Positions 36,834 to 46,485 of a stretch of DNA of 64,000 bases are shown piece by piece. This DNA is from Eubacterium ruminantium (GTDB taxonomy: Bacteria; Bacillota; Clostridia; Lachnospirales; Lachnospiraceae). Each line of letters begins with the position of its first letter. The stretch's first letter is position 1. Position numbers and translations under genes: made by a program. The stretch lies in assembly GCA_900108205.1 (NCBI GenBank), contig FNUU01000004.1:185338-249337 (forward strand), written 5' to 3'. The notes below the pieces were generated by a model. That model did no database searches, was not told the DNA's origin, and saw only the letters and a list, made by a program, of their open reading frames with translations.

Positions 36834-39128
36834 CTACAGGACATGAGGGGAAACGTGAACACTGGCCTCTCTGTTTCCATGATCAGCGAACCTAATCTTT
36901 TTATTGCTTTGAGACAGGCTGAGCTTTGCGCTCTCAGCCCTGTCCGCTCCGTATTTTTCTGTAAGTGTGTCGGGATCTATATAGTTTGCGGCTGCCTTGA
37001 GCCCCATGTTTCGGACCAGGTTGACGTCCTTCACGATTCTGTCCACATGCGTCCCGCTTCCTGGGGCAAACTGCTTCATTAAAGCCATCGCGTCAAGGGC
37101 GTTATGGAAACAGGCCTCCCGCTCTTTATCCTTCATCAGCTTCTCTCTTCCCTTTGTATATTTCCGCAGGGCTTCCGTCAGCTTCATGTTTGCGTTGATG
37201 TATTTTTGGGCTTTTTTATCCGCGCTCAGATCACCGGCCTGACGCCCGAGCCCGGCGATTTCCTTTACGCAGTCAAAAAGGGTCTTATACGCTTTGCTGT
37301 GTCGACCGGGATCCACCATACTGTTCATCAGCCTTCCCATAGCACTGCTGTAGTCGTCCATGCGTTCCGGTGCTATGCCGTACTGGTCCTTTCTAAGCTC
37401 GATACCGGCCGCCCGGATGCTCCCGGGATCTTTAAGGAAGCTGTCAAGACGCTCGGGCTTGTCAAGAAGCTCATCCATGGCATACGTTTTCCTGAAATGT
37501 TCCGCAATTTTATGGATCGTCTTCAGGCTGAACGGGCTTCCGATCCTTCGGAGGGCCTCGGCCGCCATGGCCTTCGAGAGATTCCGCACCTTCTCTTCCG
37601 CGGTGTTTCCGGCATTTTCACCGGTGTGTTTCCTGAGATAGGGCAGGTATCCCACCCTGTTCCTGTCATCGGCCTTTCTGTCAAGCTTTGCCATACCGGA
37701 AAGCAGTTTGTCCATATTGGCGGAAAGATACTTTCCGGGATCTGCTTCTTTGAGCAGCTCCTTCGGCAGCTTGCAGGTGATCTCGCTTCTGATTACGTCC
37801 CTCAGGTTTTCCAGCTTTTCAGCGGAAAATACGTCCTTGTCCGCCCCATTTTCAAAACGGCTTTCCAGGTATTTCCCGAGGATGTAATGATCAATGGCTT
37901 CCATTCTGCGTTCAGAGCTCTGTCTTTTCTTCATCCTCTCTTCATAGCGCAGGCACTGGTCATGGATCAGGGACTGTTTGACGTCTCCCGGAAGCCGCAT
38001 CCCCGAAAGCTTTTCAAACGGCACCGGATAATGGAAAAGATAATCGGGTGTGACCTGCTTATTTATAGTGTCATGCAGCCCTATATATTTTTTCCTGATA
38101 TTCCCGGCGCGGAGCTCATGCCGTATATAGACCGAATCGTTCTCCTTGATCCATTTCTCCAGGTCTTCCTTTGGCTTATCCTTATACAGCTTCAGCCTGT
38201 GCCTGGTCATGACTTCAATGGAGGAATAGCGATAGCCGTCGTCGAAGAATCTTTTTTCCTTTTCGGGCATAAGTGCCAGCGCCGATTCCATACCCTGCTT
38301 TTCCATCGTCTTTTTGAAACAGCGGTTGAGTACCTGCGCGATAATGATCTGTCTTTCCGCATCTTCCCGTCTGCTGCCTTCCGGAAAAAAATTCTCATAT
38401 GCGCCCAGAGCCCTCTCTGTCAGAAGATCCTCAGGCTTCGCCTCCTGTCCCGCCGTGCTGAACTGGGCATAAAACTCAGCACTTTCCTCTTCCGGAATAT
38501 TCATAAGCGCCGCAAACTCGGAAAGCGTCACGGTCTCAAGGCTCTTGCCGGTCTTTTTTTCAAGTTCCGTTTTGATAAGGCTGTTAAGATTCGTGCCTTC
38601 TTTTGACAGGACACCATCGAGAAAATCTCCTAAGATACCCACCTTCTCGACGGAAGAATAACGCGAAGTATGGAGGATCATGTCGGCTTTGAGATCCCGG
38701 TCCGGATCGTTCGGGAACATTTCCAATATCTTCGCTCTGTCCTTTCCTGCCTCGACAGCCGCCTGCGCCATCAGGAATCCGATGGTCTTCATATAATCTG
38801 TCAGGCCGTCCAGATCATTGGGCGCGTCAGCAATCAATTCATCCTCCGCGTCATATATATAGCACCGTTCTCTCAGCGTTGGATTGCTGTTCAGATAACC
38901 ATACTTTTTCGCGGCCTTATCGACTTCCTGGCTGTCCACATCGTCATCGTAACGCATGCAATATCTTAACTGATGCATCAGGGTCAATGCGTTGATCTTT
39001 CCGGCGGTCGTTTTCTGTTTTTTCCAGAATTGATCGAGATGTTGGGTCTTCCGAAGGGATTCCTCCGCCTGCTCCTGCGTGAGGCCCTGGTCAACTCTTT
39101 TTTGAAATAAACCTGGAATCTTTGGCAT
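36834..39128 (-). CDS. Large helical protein of unknown function (family member E, 764 aa)
   Basis: Function not recognised. It is the shortest member and visibly richer in G and C than its neighbours, with third-position G/C preference, which suggests a different origin. It starts MPKIPGLFQKRVDQG and has no signal peptide or membrane segment. The shared domain lies at about 609-683 (SKAYKTLFDCVKEI, then YINANMKLTEALRKYTKG, then CFHNALDAMALM). A 500-residue frame on the opposite strand is a shadow of its codon usage. RBS GGGAGG precedes the ATG. Confidence 0.85.
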   Translation of the reverse strand: MPKIPGLFQKRVDQGLTQEQAEESLRKTQHLDQFWKKQKTTAGKINALTLMHQLRYCMRYDDDVDSQEVDKAAKKYGYLNSNPTLRERCYIYDAEDELIADAPNDLDGLTDYMKTIGFLMAQAAVEAGKDRAKILEMFPNDPDRDLKADMILHTSRYSSVEKVGILGDFLDGVLSKEGTNLNSLIKTELEKKTGKSLETVTLSEFAALMNIPEEESAEFYAQFSTAGQEAKPEDLLTERALGAYENFFPEGSRREDAERQIIIAQVLNRCFKKTMEKQGMESALALMPEKEKRFFDDGYRYSSIEVMTRHRLKLYKDKPKEDLEKWIKENDSVYIRHELRAGNIRKKYIGLHDTINKQVTPDYLFHYPVPFEKLSGMRLPGDVKQSLIHDQCLRYEERMKKRQSSERRMEAIDHYILGKYLESRFENGADKDVFSAEKLENLRDVIRSEITCKLPKELLKEADPGKYLSANMDKLLSGMAKLDRKADDRNRVGYLPYLRKHTGENAGNTAEEKVRNLSKAMAAEALRRIGSPFSLKTIHKIAEHFRKTYAMDELLDKPERLDSFLKDPGSIRAAGIELRKDQYGIAPERMDDYSSAMGRLMNSMVDPGRHSKAYKTLFDCVKEIAGLGRQAGDLSADKKAQKYINANMKLTEALRKYTKGREKLMKDKEREACFHNALDAMALMKQFAPGSGTHVDRIVKDVNLVRNMGLKAAANYIDPDTLTEKYGADRAESAKLSLSQSNKKIRFADHGNREASVHVSPHVL

Positions 39129-39231
39129 GTTTTATTCCTCCCTTTTATATAAATATAGTATACCAGTTATAAACTCTAATCATGGTCCAATTAAATTGGA
39201 ATACTTTATTTTTTGTCATACGTACATCTCT

Positions 39232-39263
39232 ATTATACCTATAGATTGCAACAAAAGCGCAAC
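39232..39263 (-). promoter_or_regulatory. Shared-signature promoter of large protein E
   Basis: The minus strand reads GTTGCGCTTTTGTTGC, then TATAAT 19 bases after TTGCGC. Its first 16 bases are identical to those before large protein B, although gene E itself differs in base composition. Confidence 0.75.
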
Positions 39264-39325
39264 TCATAAAAAACAAAAACAAGATTCTTTTAGTTCTCCA
39301 AAACCCTTTTATGTATTTTCGAAGA

Positions 39326-39421
39326 TTATATAGATCTCGCTACAAAACACGTTGCAATGACTGTAATATCTCCAACTGGTGAATAGTTGTCGAAGTATAA
39401 TTGTTCCGCAACCACTCCCAT
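39326..39421 (-). pseudogene. Short start fragment of a membrane protein gene
   Basis: A 31-codon frame with a good RBS (GGAGG, eight bases before the ATG) that stops early. It reads MGVVAEQLYFDNYSPVGDI and continues hydrophobic (TVIATCFVARSI). This looks like the N-terminus of membrane-bound GGDEF-type regulators of Lachnospiraceae, cut after the first membrane helix. The assignment to that family is from memory of such starts and is tentative. Confidence 0.4.
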
Positions 39422-39474
39422 TAATGTAACCTCCAACTTATTTTCCCCATACCTTCACTGCAAGCAAAATAAAG

Positions 39475-39518
39475 AAACAGTATTTAACAGGACTCTCATC
39501 CTGTTAAATACTGTTTTT
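39475..39518. terminator. Terminator hairpin
   Basis: AAACAGTATTTAACAGGA (39475-39492) and its perfect complement (39499-39516) form an 18-bp stem with a six-base loop. T-rich sequence follows on both strands. Confidence 0.85.
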
Positions 39519-39554
39519 TAGTGTTTTTATATTCATTACAAAAAGAACAGATTA

Positions 39555-39647
39555 CTGCTGTCTGCTGTCTGCTGTCTGCTGTCTGCTGTCTGCTGTCTGC
39601 TGTCTGCTGTCTGCTGTCTGCTGTCTGCTGTCTGCTGTCTGCTGTCT
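39555..39647. repeat. 7-bp variable-number tandem repeat (CTGCTGT)13
   Basis: Thirteen perfect contiguous copies of CTGCTGT plus two bases lie between a terminator and the stop codon side of the Rpn-family gene. The unit is not a multiple of three. It is in noncoding DNA, 66 bases past the Rpn stop codon. Confidence 0.95.
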
Positions 39648-39713
39648 AAAGATTGTCTTAAACTATTTTTCATCTGTCAAGTCCTTTCTTAGATCTGTTC
39701 TCTAGTCGTCATA

Positions 39714-40616
39714 TCATCTTTTTTCAACAAGTCCAACATATGTAGCACGTTCAGCTTGTGGAATATTCAAAAGATCCATAGCCTGCTCAGCAGTATATTT
39801 TAATTTTTCCATTATACTTATTATAGCTTCTATTTTTATCTTTTTAGCTGTTTCATTTCGCATATCTTCCATAACTTTACACATTTCAGCCACCCCTTTC
39901 TCATCTTCTTTATAAAACCTGACTTTTTCTGCCAGTTCCCTAAAATTCATATCATCTGCATCTATGCAGAAGAAATCATGCATAAGCCTCCCGAGTTCTG
40001 TAGATGCATTTTTATCTGCTCCATTAACATAGATGATATGCTCACCATCATCAAATGGTTTTCCTGTATTTGTTATCTTTCGTTCGATCGTATATAGCGG
40101 AAGTCCTTCCCCGATAACATCATTCTCTGTAATAAATATAACAAATGTTTCCGGCAAATCAGAATAATCTTCTCCTGACTTTAGTAAATGAGCATCAAGA
40201 ATACTCGAATGATATCTTGCTCTTTTTCTGTCTGCACCTTTATCTGAACGCTGAACTTCTATGTTATATTTTTTACCAGAATCATCATCTGCATCAATAT
40301 CTAAACAGATATCTCTACCAAGTAAGTTCTTCATCTGTCTTTGTGTTGTCACACTCTTAACACGTATATCTGGCTTATCAAGAATGATTCTGAGAAGAAG
40401 CTCAGCCCCTTCAATATAGCCATCAAAACATGCATTCATAAAATCATCATCTATCAGCCTAAGTCCTCTAAGACGCTGCAAATCTTCCTGATGTAGTCTT
40501 TCCTTTTCAGCTGAATCTATTTCTAAATCTAAATATACTGATGTTTTATTCTTTCGAACCTCTTCAAGTTTTCTATTTAGTTCTTCTATTTGATTAAGTA
40601 TTTCCTGTTCTGTCAT
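39714..40616 (-). CDS. Rpn family PD-(D/E)XK nuclease / putative transposase
   Basis: A 300-residue protein of the Rpn family (recombination-promoting nucleases). An N-terminal coiled coil (residues 4-25) precedes the nuclease core. The core reads RDICLDIDADDDSG (acidic residues near 106), then KYNIEVQ (E120, Q122), the D...ExQ form of the PD-(D/E)XK site. The C-terminal part is helical. Rpn proteins promote RecA-independent recombination and often vary in copy number. RBS AGGAG. The 309 bases upstream hold no gene; a short frame at about 40800-40870 ending SEVVRGTGDIIKE may be a gene remnant. Confidence 0.88.
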   Translation of the reverse strand: MTEQEILNQIEELNRKLEEVRKNKTSVYLDLEIDSAEKERLHQEDLQRLRGLRLIDDDFMNACFDGYIEGAELLLRIILDKPDIRVKSVTTQRQMKNLLGRDICLDIDADDDSGKKYNIEVQRSDKGADRKRARYHSSILDAHLLKSGEDYSDLPETFVIFITENDVIGEGLPLYTIERKITNTGKPFDDGEHIIYVNGADKNASTELGRLMHDFFCIDADDMNFRELAEKVRFYKEDEKGVAEMCKVMEDMRNETAKKIKIEAIISIMEKLKYTAEQAMDLLNIPQAERATYVGLVEKR

Positions 40617-40925
40617 CGTCGCTCCTAATTATATAATATTATATTAGGTATAACCATCTGTATCACTATAGATATAGACAATAAACAAAATAAATCATAT
40701 AGTTCTACAGAATGATTATACCAAAAAACCTGCACTCTCTCAATGAAAACTCACAATTTACATATTTCTTATTGAGTCAATTATTTGTGATATCACATCA
40801 TTTACTTATTCTTTAATAATATCCCCTGTTCCTCTTACAACCTCTGACATAAGCTCGTCCAGCACTGTATATAAGGTGAACTATAATATTCAGCCAGATT
40901 AGATTGATATAATCCAGATGAAAGC

Positions 40926-41225
40926 TTAATACTCATCCAAGAAACTGTAACGTACCCCTTTCTTCTTGTAGGCAATCACAGTATCCAAATTTACATTTTC
41001 CATACTGTTGAAGATGTTCGATTCAACATAAGGATTCTCCTTTTTCAATTCAGCGATTAATTTTTTCGTATCCATTCTCTTGGAGGATGTAGTGCCATCA
41101 GAATGACATGTCGAACATGTATCCGTAAAATGACATGCACATTGAAGAAAATGCAGGTGATTATGATCACGCCACGCACAGATATCACTTTCTCTGATAA
41201 GATACATTGGCCGGATCAGTTCCAT
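40926..41225 (-). pseudogene. C-terminal fragment of a TtcA-like tRNA thiolation ATPase
   Basis: About 99 residues without the PP-loop half. The fragment begins ELIRPMYLIRESDICAW, has the cysteine pair region CACHFTDTCSTC, and ends VNLDTVIAYKKKGVR with FLDEY. This order matches the end of TtcA-like (TtcA/YdaO) tRNA 2-thiocytidine enzymes. Its 5' part is replaced by the start of a rhodanese gene in a different frame, so it is a deletion remnant and probably not functional. Confidence 0.75.
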
Positions 41226-41313
41226 ACTCAACCAGCCCATCATCCCTTATATCGATCAACTCATAGGAATCCGGCGGTAAATTGTGTAATTGTTCAACTG
41301 TAATCTCTTTCAT
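41185..41313 (-). pseudogene. N-terminal fragment of a rhodanese-domain gene
   Basis: It starts MKEITVEQLHNLPPDSYE and continues LIDIRDDGLVEYG, the opening of a rhodanese domain, then runs out of frame into the TtcA-like remnant and stops after 42 codons. The catalytic-cysteine half is missing. The ATG overlaps the HD gene stop codon (ATGA), so it was once cotranslated with it. Confidence 0.75.
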
Positions 41314-41915
41314 TTGTTTTCATCTTCAGCAGACATCTCCGATTTGATCAAATCCTCATTCTCTGCCATCGCCTGTAATGTCATGATAAGTAGTTTATCT
41401 AATTCCCATCCAAGCTGGTCAGCCCCTCGTTCAATCACTTCTCTGGAACATCCTGCCGCAAATCCTTTGCTCTTATATTTTTTCTTCAGTGACTTTAATT
41501 CCATATCCTTTGTACTTCCGGATGGTCTCATAAGCGCAGCCGCCCAGATCAGGCCTGTAAGTTCATCTGCCGCAAAAAGCACTTTCTCCATCTCCGAAAC
41601 CGGCTCAACATCAATTGTCACGCCACATCCAACAGTAATCCCATATCCATGGGAACACACTGAATGAATGATATCATCACTCACTCCGCCTGCCTTCAGA
41701 AGCTCCGGAGCTTTCAGACAATGTTCTTCCGGATACAGTTCAAAATCAATATCATGCAAAAGGCCGACAATTCCCCAGTATTCTTCCTCATCCTCATATC
41801 CAAGCTCTTTGGCATACCACTTCATCACAGCTTCAACTGTCAGTGCATGCTGTATATGAAACGGATCCTTATTATATTTCTTTAATAAACGAAATGCTTC
41901 ATCTCTGCTTATCAT
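41310..41915 (-). CDS. HD-domain protein
   Basis: A 201-residue, apparently intact HD-superfamily phosphohydrolase. The metal ligands are visible as HIQHALTVEAV, GLLHDIDFELYPEEH and the later HSVCSHGYGI, then FAADELTGLIWAAAL. HDIG-type small proteins of this form are often annotated as hydrolases of unknown substrate. RBS AAGGAG. It stands between gene remnants of sulfur transfer on both sides and may be the only surviving gene of that cluster. Confidence 0.88.
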   Translation of the reverse strand: MISRDEAFRLLKKYNKDPFHIQHALTVEAVMKWYAKELGYEDEEEYWGIVGLLHDIDFELYPEEHCLKAPELLKAGGVSDDIIHSVCSHGYGITVGCGVTIDVEPVSEMEKVLFAADELTGLIWAAALMRPSGSTKDMELKSLKKKYKSKGFAAGCSREVIERGADQLGWELDKLLIMTLQAMAENEDLIKSEMSAEDENK

Positions 41916-41966
41916 TTGCCACTCCTTTGAATTTCAACTCCCCTTTTCAATCTGTTCATCCCATCC

Positions 41967-42080
41967 TCAACAATGGATCGCGGACTTGCAGCATTTATTC
42001 GGGTCAGCGATCCCACTGATATTCCATTTTATTGAATAAGTTCCACTTCTGTCTTTTATTGTGTCAAAATCATAACTCAT
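41967..42080 (-). pseudogene. N-terminal fragment of a PatB/MalY-type C-S lyase gene
   Basis: The 37-residue frame opens MSYDFDTIKDRSGTYSIKWN, a match to the typical start of MalY/PatB aminotransferase-fold cystathionine beta-lyases, and then stops. AAGGAG lies 15 bases upstream. The rest of the gene, including the PLP lysine, is absent. Confidence 0.6.
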
Positions 42081-42106
42081 CGTTTTGGGGATCCACTCCT
42101 TCTTCT

Positions 42107-42556
42107 TCAAATAAACAGACTGATATCCGACGTTTCTCCTGCTCCGATAAATGTTGCCACGCCTCCAAGTTCCACGCCTTCGATCAGTTCTTCCTTCCGG
42201 ATACCCATTACATCCATACTCATCTGACATGCAACAAGTCTGACACCGTGATCTCTTGCAGACGTGATCAGTTCTTCAAGAGATGATATGCCTTTTTTCT
42301 TCATGATTCCTCTGATCATTTTGGAACCGGCTCCAAGCATATTCATCCGCGACATTTTCAGTTTTCTGCTTCCTCTTGGCATCATTTTCCCGAACATATT
42401 CTCTATAAAGCTTTTTTTCACTTTTACTCTCCTGGGCTTTCTCAGAATATTCAGCCCCCAGAAAGTAAAGAACATGGTAACCTTTCTACCCAGACTTGCC
42501 GCTCCGTTCGCCAGGATAAACGCTGCTATGGTTTTATCCAGATCTCCGCCACTTCC
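42107..42556 (-). pseudogene. DsrE/F-like sulfur carrier domain, start lost
   Basis: About 149 residues beginning GGDLDKTIAAFILANGAA, then VTMFFTFWGLNILRK and ending GVATFIGAGETSDISLFI. It carries the conserved cysteine in LVACQMSMDVMG. These are the marks of DsrE/DsrF/DrsH-like peroxiredoxin-fold proteins. It has no start codon of its own in the right place; the upstream end is joined out of frame to a rhodanese fragment. A shortened protein from the ATG at 42475 is possible. Confidence 0.8.
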
Positions 42557-42774
42557 TCACTGAAACTGCCTTCCCTGCAGTATACATATACCGGTTTATC
42601 CCTTGGAATATCATCGAGTCCTTTCGGAAAACTACTGAAAGGAATATTGATCGCACCCTCAATTCCACTCACAAGAACCTCATCCGGCTCACGGAGATCC
42701 ACAAGTGTAACTTTTGAAAAATCAAGCCTTGCAAAATCCCCAGCATTAATATTCTTGTAGGTTATCTCCTCCAT
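42526..42774 (-). pseudogene. Rhodanese-domain fragment joined out of frame to the DsrE-like gene
   Basis: An 82-residue frame with RBS GGAGG. It has LVDLREPDEVLVSGIEGAIN and the catalytic loop VYCREGSFSEEVAEI with cysteine and arginine in place. The last rhodanese helix is missing; the frame stops at WIKP just where the DsrE-like sequence begins in another frame. It could still fold in part, but a full rhodanese needs about 100 residues. Confidence 0.75.
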
Positions 42775-42835
42775 ATATTCTTCCTCCAAACATTTGCCTA
42801 TTGTTTCGATAGGTTTTTGTGATATTATAAACATC

Positions 42836-43027
42836 ATGCATGGAAGAGTCAACAATATTATTAAAGAATTAATAGGTAATCTGGAGCCGGATTATCTTAT
42901 TGCCTTCAACATTGGAGCAATATGGAATGTCATCTTTAAATGGGTTGATCGTGGAATGACCGATCCGGCCGATGAGATCAAAAATACCATCGAAGTGTAT
43001 CTCAGCCGAATCAGTCCTTTCTCGTAA
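42836..43027 (+). pseudogene. C-terminal fragment of a TetR-family regulator
   Basis: The 63 residues MHGRVNNIIKELIG to ISPFS include DYLIAFNIGAIWNVIFKW and match the C-terminal ligand domain of TetR proteins. The DNA-binding half is absent and there is no RBS. Confidence 0.65.
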
Positions 43028-43117
43028 TAGCGAGATGATATATATTCTTTCATATCGAATATTCCACTCTACATTTCCGCCAGCGGCTCATGCGGCCACC
43101 CGTTTCATTATTAACAC

Positions 43118-43160
43118 AAAAAAACACAGTTATATAAACCTGTTATATAACCGTGTTTTT
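43118..43160. terminator. Terminator after the ZIP transporter gene
   Basis: AAAAACAC with GTTATATAA pairs with TTATATAAC and GTGTTTTT, with one mismatch. A and T tracts flank both sides, so it can also serve the TetR remnant. Confidence 0.75.
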
Positions 43161-43188
43161 AAAAGAATAATCATTATAAAGTTAATCT

Positions 43189-43971
43189 TTAACCCAGCGC
43201 CACATCAAGAGCCATCATCAAAGTGAAGCCAACCGCAAACATCACAACGCCTATATTGGAATGTTCACCCTCAGACATCTCGGGTATAAGCTCCTCGACC
43301 ACAACATACATCATCGCACCTGCCGCAAAGCTGAGCAGGTAAGGCATTGCCGGAACTATAAATCCGACAGCAAGTATAGTAAGGAGGCCAAATACAGGTT
43401 CAACAGCTCCTGATAGTACTCCATAGAAAAAAGCCTTCTTCTTACTTCTTCCCTCCGCAGCGAGCGGCATGGATATGATCGCACCTTCCGGGAAATTCTG
43501 TATGGCAATACCAAGAGAAAGTGCCATGGCCGCTCCGGCTGTGATACTCACTTCGCCGGACTTATATCCTGCATAAACCACACCAACTGCCATTCCTTCA
43601 GGAATATTATGCAGAGTTACCGCCAGAACCATCATAGTCGTCCTGGCCAGCTTACTCTTGGGGCCTTCAGCCTTATCCGTATTCATGTGAAGATGCGGTA
43701 TAACAGAATCAAGTAACAGAAGAAAGAGTATTCCTGCCCAAAAGCCCAGAAATGCCGGAACAAATGCCAGCTTTTTCATGTTTGATGACTGCTCCATCGC
43801 AGGCACCAGAAGACTCCATATAGACGCAGCTACCATAACGCCTGAGGCGAAGCCTGTTAGTGCCCTTTCAACCTGCCTGTTCATCTGTTTCCTCATAAAA
43901 AAAACGCAGGCCGCACCTAATGATGTTCCGAGAAAAGGGATAATTAATCCTATAAAAATACTTCGATTCAT
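43189..43971 (-). CDS. ZIP-family metal transporter
   Basis: A 260-residue membrane protein with about eight segments that imports zinc or related divalent metals. The metal-site motifs are VTLHNIPEGMAVG and IAIQNFPEGAI (GufA/ZupT subgroup). A histidine-bearing loop, HLHMNTDKAEG, lies between segments 3 and 4. It has its own promoter region at 43972-44060 containing TTAGAGGTAACTAAC, a possible metal-regulator site. Gene name withheld because ZupT and GufA were not separated. Confidence 0.92.
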   Translation of the reverse strand: MNRSIFIGLIIPFLGTSLGAACVFFMRKQMNRQVERALTGFASGVMVAASIWSLLVPAMEQSSNMKKLAFVPAFLGFWAGILFLLLLDSVIPHLHMNTDKAEGPKSKLARTTMMVLAVTLHNIPEGMAVGVVYAGYKSGEVSITAGAAMALSLGIAIQNFPEGAIISMPLAAEGRSKKKAFFYGVLSGAVEPVFGLLTILAVGFIVPAMPYLLSFAAGAMMYVVVEELIPEMSEGEHSNIGVVMFAVGFTLMMALDVALG

Positions 43972-44128
43972 TATTTCTCCATATGTATGTTATATTAGTT
44001 AGTTACCTCTAACTTGTATAATCTTACGTCTGTCTACGGTATTTGTCAAATAATATTTACGCATAAAACAGGCCTGTTTCTTATATCATATCCATCACAT
44101 TGATCATCTCAACCTGTTTTTTAATTAA

Positions 44129-44166
44129 AACCTCCTAAAATGAATCTTATTTCATTTCAGGAGGTT
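44129..44166. terminator. Hairpin after the flavodoxin gene
   Basis: AACCTCCTAAAATGAA pairs with TTCATTTCAGGAGGTT around TCTTAT with one internal mismatch. T-rich DNA follows on the minus strand, where it would end the flavodoxin transcript. Confidence 0.65.
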
Positions 44167-44237
44167 CAACCCACTTATTATTTTGTTTTTAGACTTGTCC
44201 TAAGTATTTAACTATTCCTGAGTTCATAGCATAAAAT

Positions 44238-44660
44238 CTAAGCAAGCGCTCTCCCCAGATCCTTGCATTCCTCGATTGCTGTTTCGTCAGGTGCATAGTT
44301 AGCCATAACTCCATCATTTACAAGCGATGCACCTGCACTGACACAACGATCCTTCCAGTCTCTCATCCACTGTCCGTCACCCCAGCCATAAGATCCGAAG
44401 ATACCTATCTTCTTTCCTCCAAGAAATGACTCAACAGATGCGAACATAGGCTCGAATTCTTCTTCCTCGAGAACCTCTGCGCCCATGGCCGGACAACCGA
44501 AGGCAATCGCGTCATATTCGCTGACATTGACGCCTGAAAACCCTGACGCACCGAGAACCGTTACCTCCGCACCGTTTCCTCTTGCGCCCTCAGCCACAGC
44601 ATCTGCCATAGCGGCTGTATTGCCTGTCGCACTCCAAAAAACTACTGCTACTTTACTCAT
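44238..44660 (-). CDS. Flavodoxin
   Basis: A 140-residue FMN electron carrier. The FMN phosphate loop reads WSATGNTAAMA (residues 9-19). The second loop is around FGCPAMGAE and the third FGSYGWGDGQW. The length is that of short-chain flavodoxins. It probably replaces ferredoxin under iron limitation. Single gene with its own hairpin terminator. Confidence 0.93.
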   Translation of the reverse strand: MSKVAVVFWSATGNTAAMADAVAEGARGNGAEVTVLGASGFSGVNVSEYDAIAFGCPAMGAEVLEEEEFEPMFASVESFLGGKKIGIFGSYGWGDGQWMRDWKDRCVSAGASLVNDGVMANYAPDETAIEECKDLGRALA

Positions 44661-44854
44661 AATAAATCCTTTCCAGAGCTGCCGCTCTTAAAAACTATTT
44701 AGTGTCATTAATAATAATTCCATGTCTCAGATACTCCAGCCGGCACCTTCTGTCTGAAGCTGCAGCATATGACTGAAAATACTTCCTCATTTTTTCACAC
44801 ATCCCCGGAGGGGGTTATATGACAGAAACATTGGTTCCTGATTGTAAAACACAT

Positions 44855-44887
44855 ATCGCGGTTAGCTCCCAGAGACATAACCGCGAT
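44855..44887. terminator. Hairpin after the enolase gene
   Basis: ATCGCGGTTA and TAACCGCGAT form a perfect 10-bp stem with a 13-base loop, 35 bases past the enolase stop. The T tract is weak. The rest of 44661-44922 has only a 35-codon minus-strand frame (44695-44802) without a convincing RBS. Confidence 0.6.
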
Positions 44888-44922
44888 AGTGATGCTTGTC
44901 TTATATACAAGACATATGATCT

Positions 44923-46227
<1,305 letters not shown>

Positions 46228-46256
46228 TTATTTCCTCCCTTTTCTTACACACAGAT

Positions 46257-46297
46257 ATCCTCTTTCTGATCTGCGCTATCATCAACAGAAAGAGGAT
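46257..46297 (-). promoter_or_regulatory. Leader hairpin of the enolase gene
   Basis: ATCCTCTTTCTG and CAGAAAGAGGAT form a perfect 12-bp stem with a 17-base loop, about 33 bases upstream of the start codon and downstream of the promoter. It has no T tract in the sense direction, so it is more likely an mRNA-stability or translation element than a terminator. Confidence 0.55.
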
Positions 46298-46338
46298 CTG
46301 CATGATTTACTCGACAGTTAGATAACACTAACGTGTGT

Positions 46339-46367
46339 ATCATATACCTAACTCATGTATTTGTCAA
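46339..46367 (-). promoter_or_regulatory. Promoter of the enolase gene
   Basis: The minus strand reads TTGACA, 17 bases, TATGAT: a near-consensus sigma-70 type promoter, as expected for a highly expressed glycolytic gene. Confidence 0.85.
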
Positions 46368-46485
46368 TAATAAAACCTATTAATTTATAAATACATTTAC
46401 TCTCTGTTTTTCAGTGCCTCCGTCATGGTTATATTTCTCACAAGAAAACGTGGAAGCCTTTTCCTTAAAACATTTTTCCTTCCTC

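Noticed and set aside
37104..38606. 500-codon plus-strand frame
   Set aside because: It is antisense to large gene E, has no RBS, and arises from that gene's high third-position GC. Gene E has an RBS, a promoter and family resemblance.
39555..39647. Phase-variation switch inside a coding region
   Set aside because: The VNTR lies outside any supported gene, past the Rpn stop codon, so it cannot shift a reading frame directly.
41967..42230. Full 87-codon minus-strand frame starting at 42230
   Set aside because: The first 50 codons overlap the DsrE-like end in another frame and look random; only the part from 42080 resembles a known protein start.
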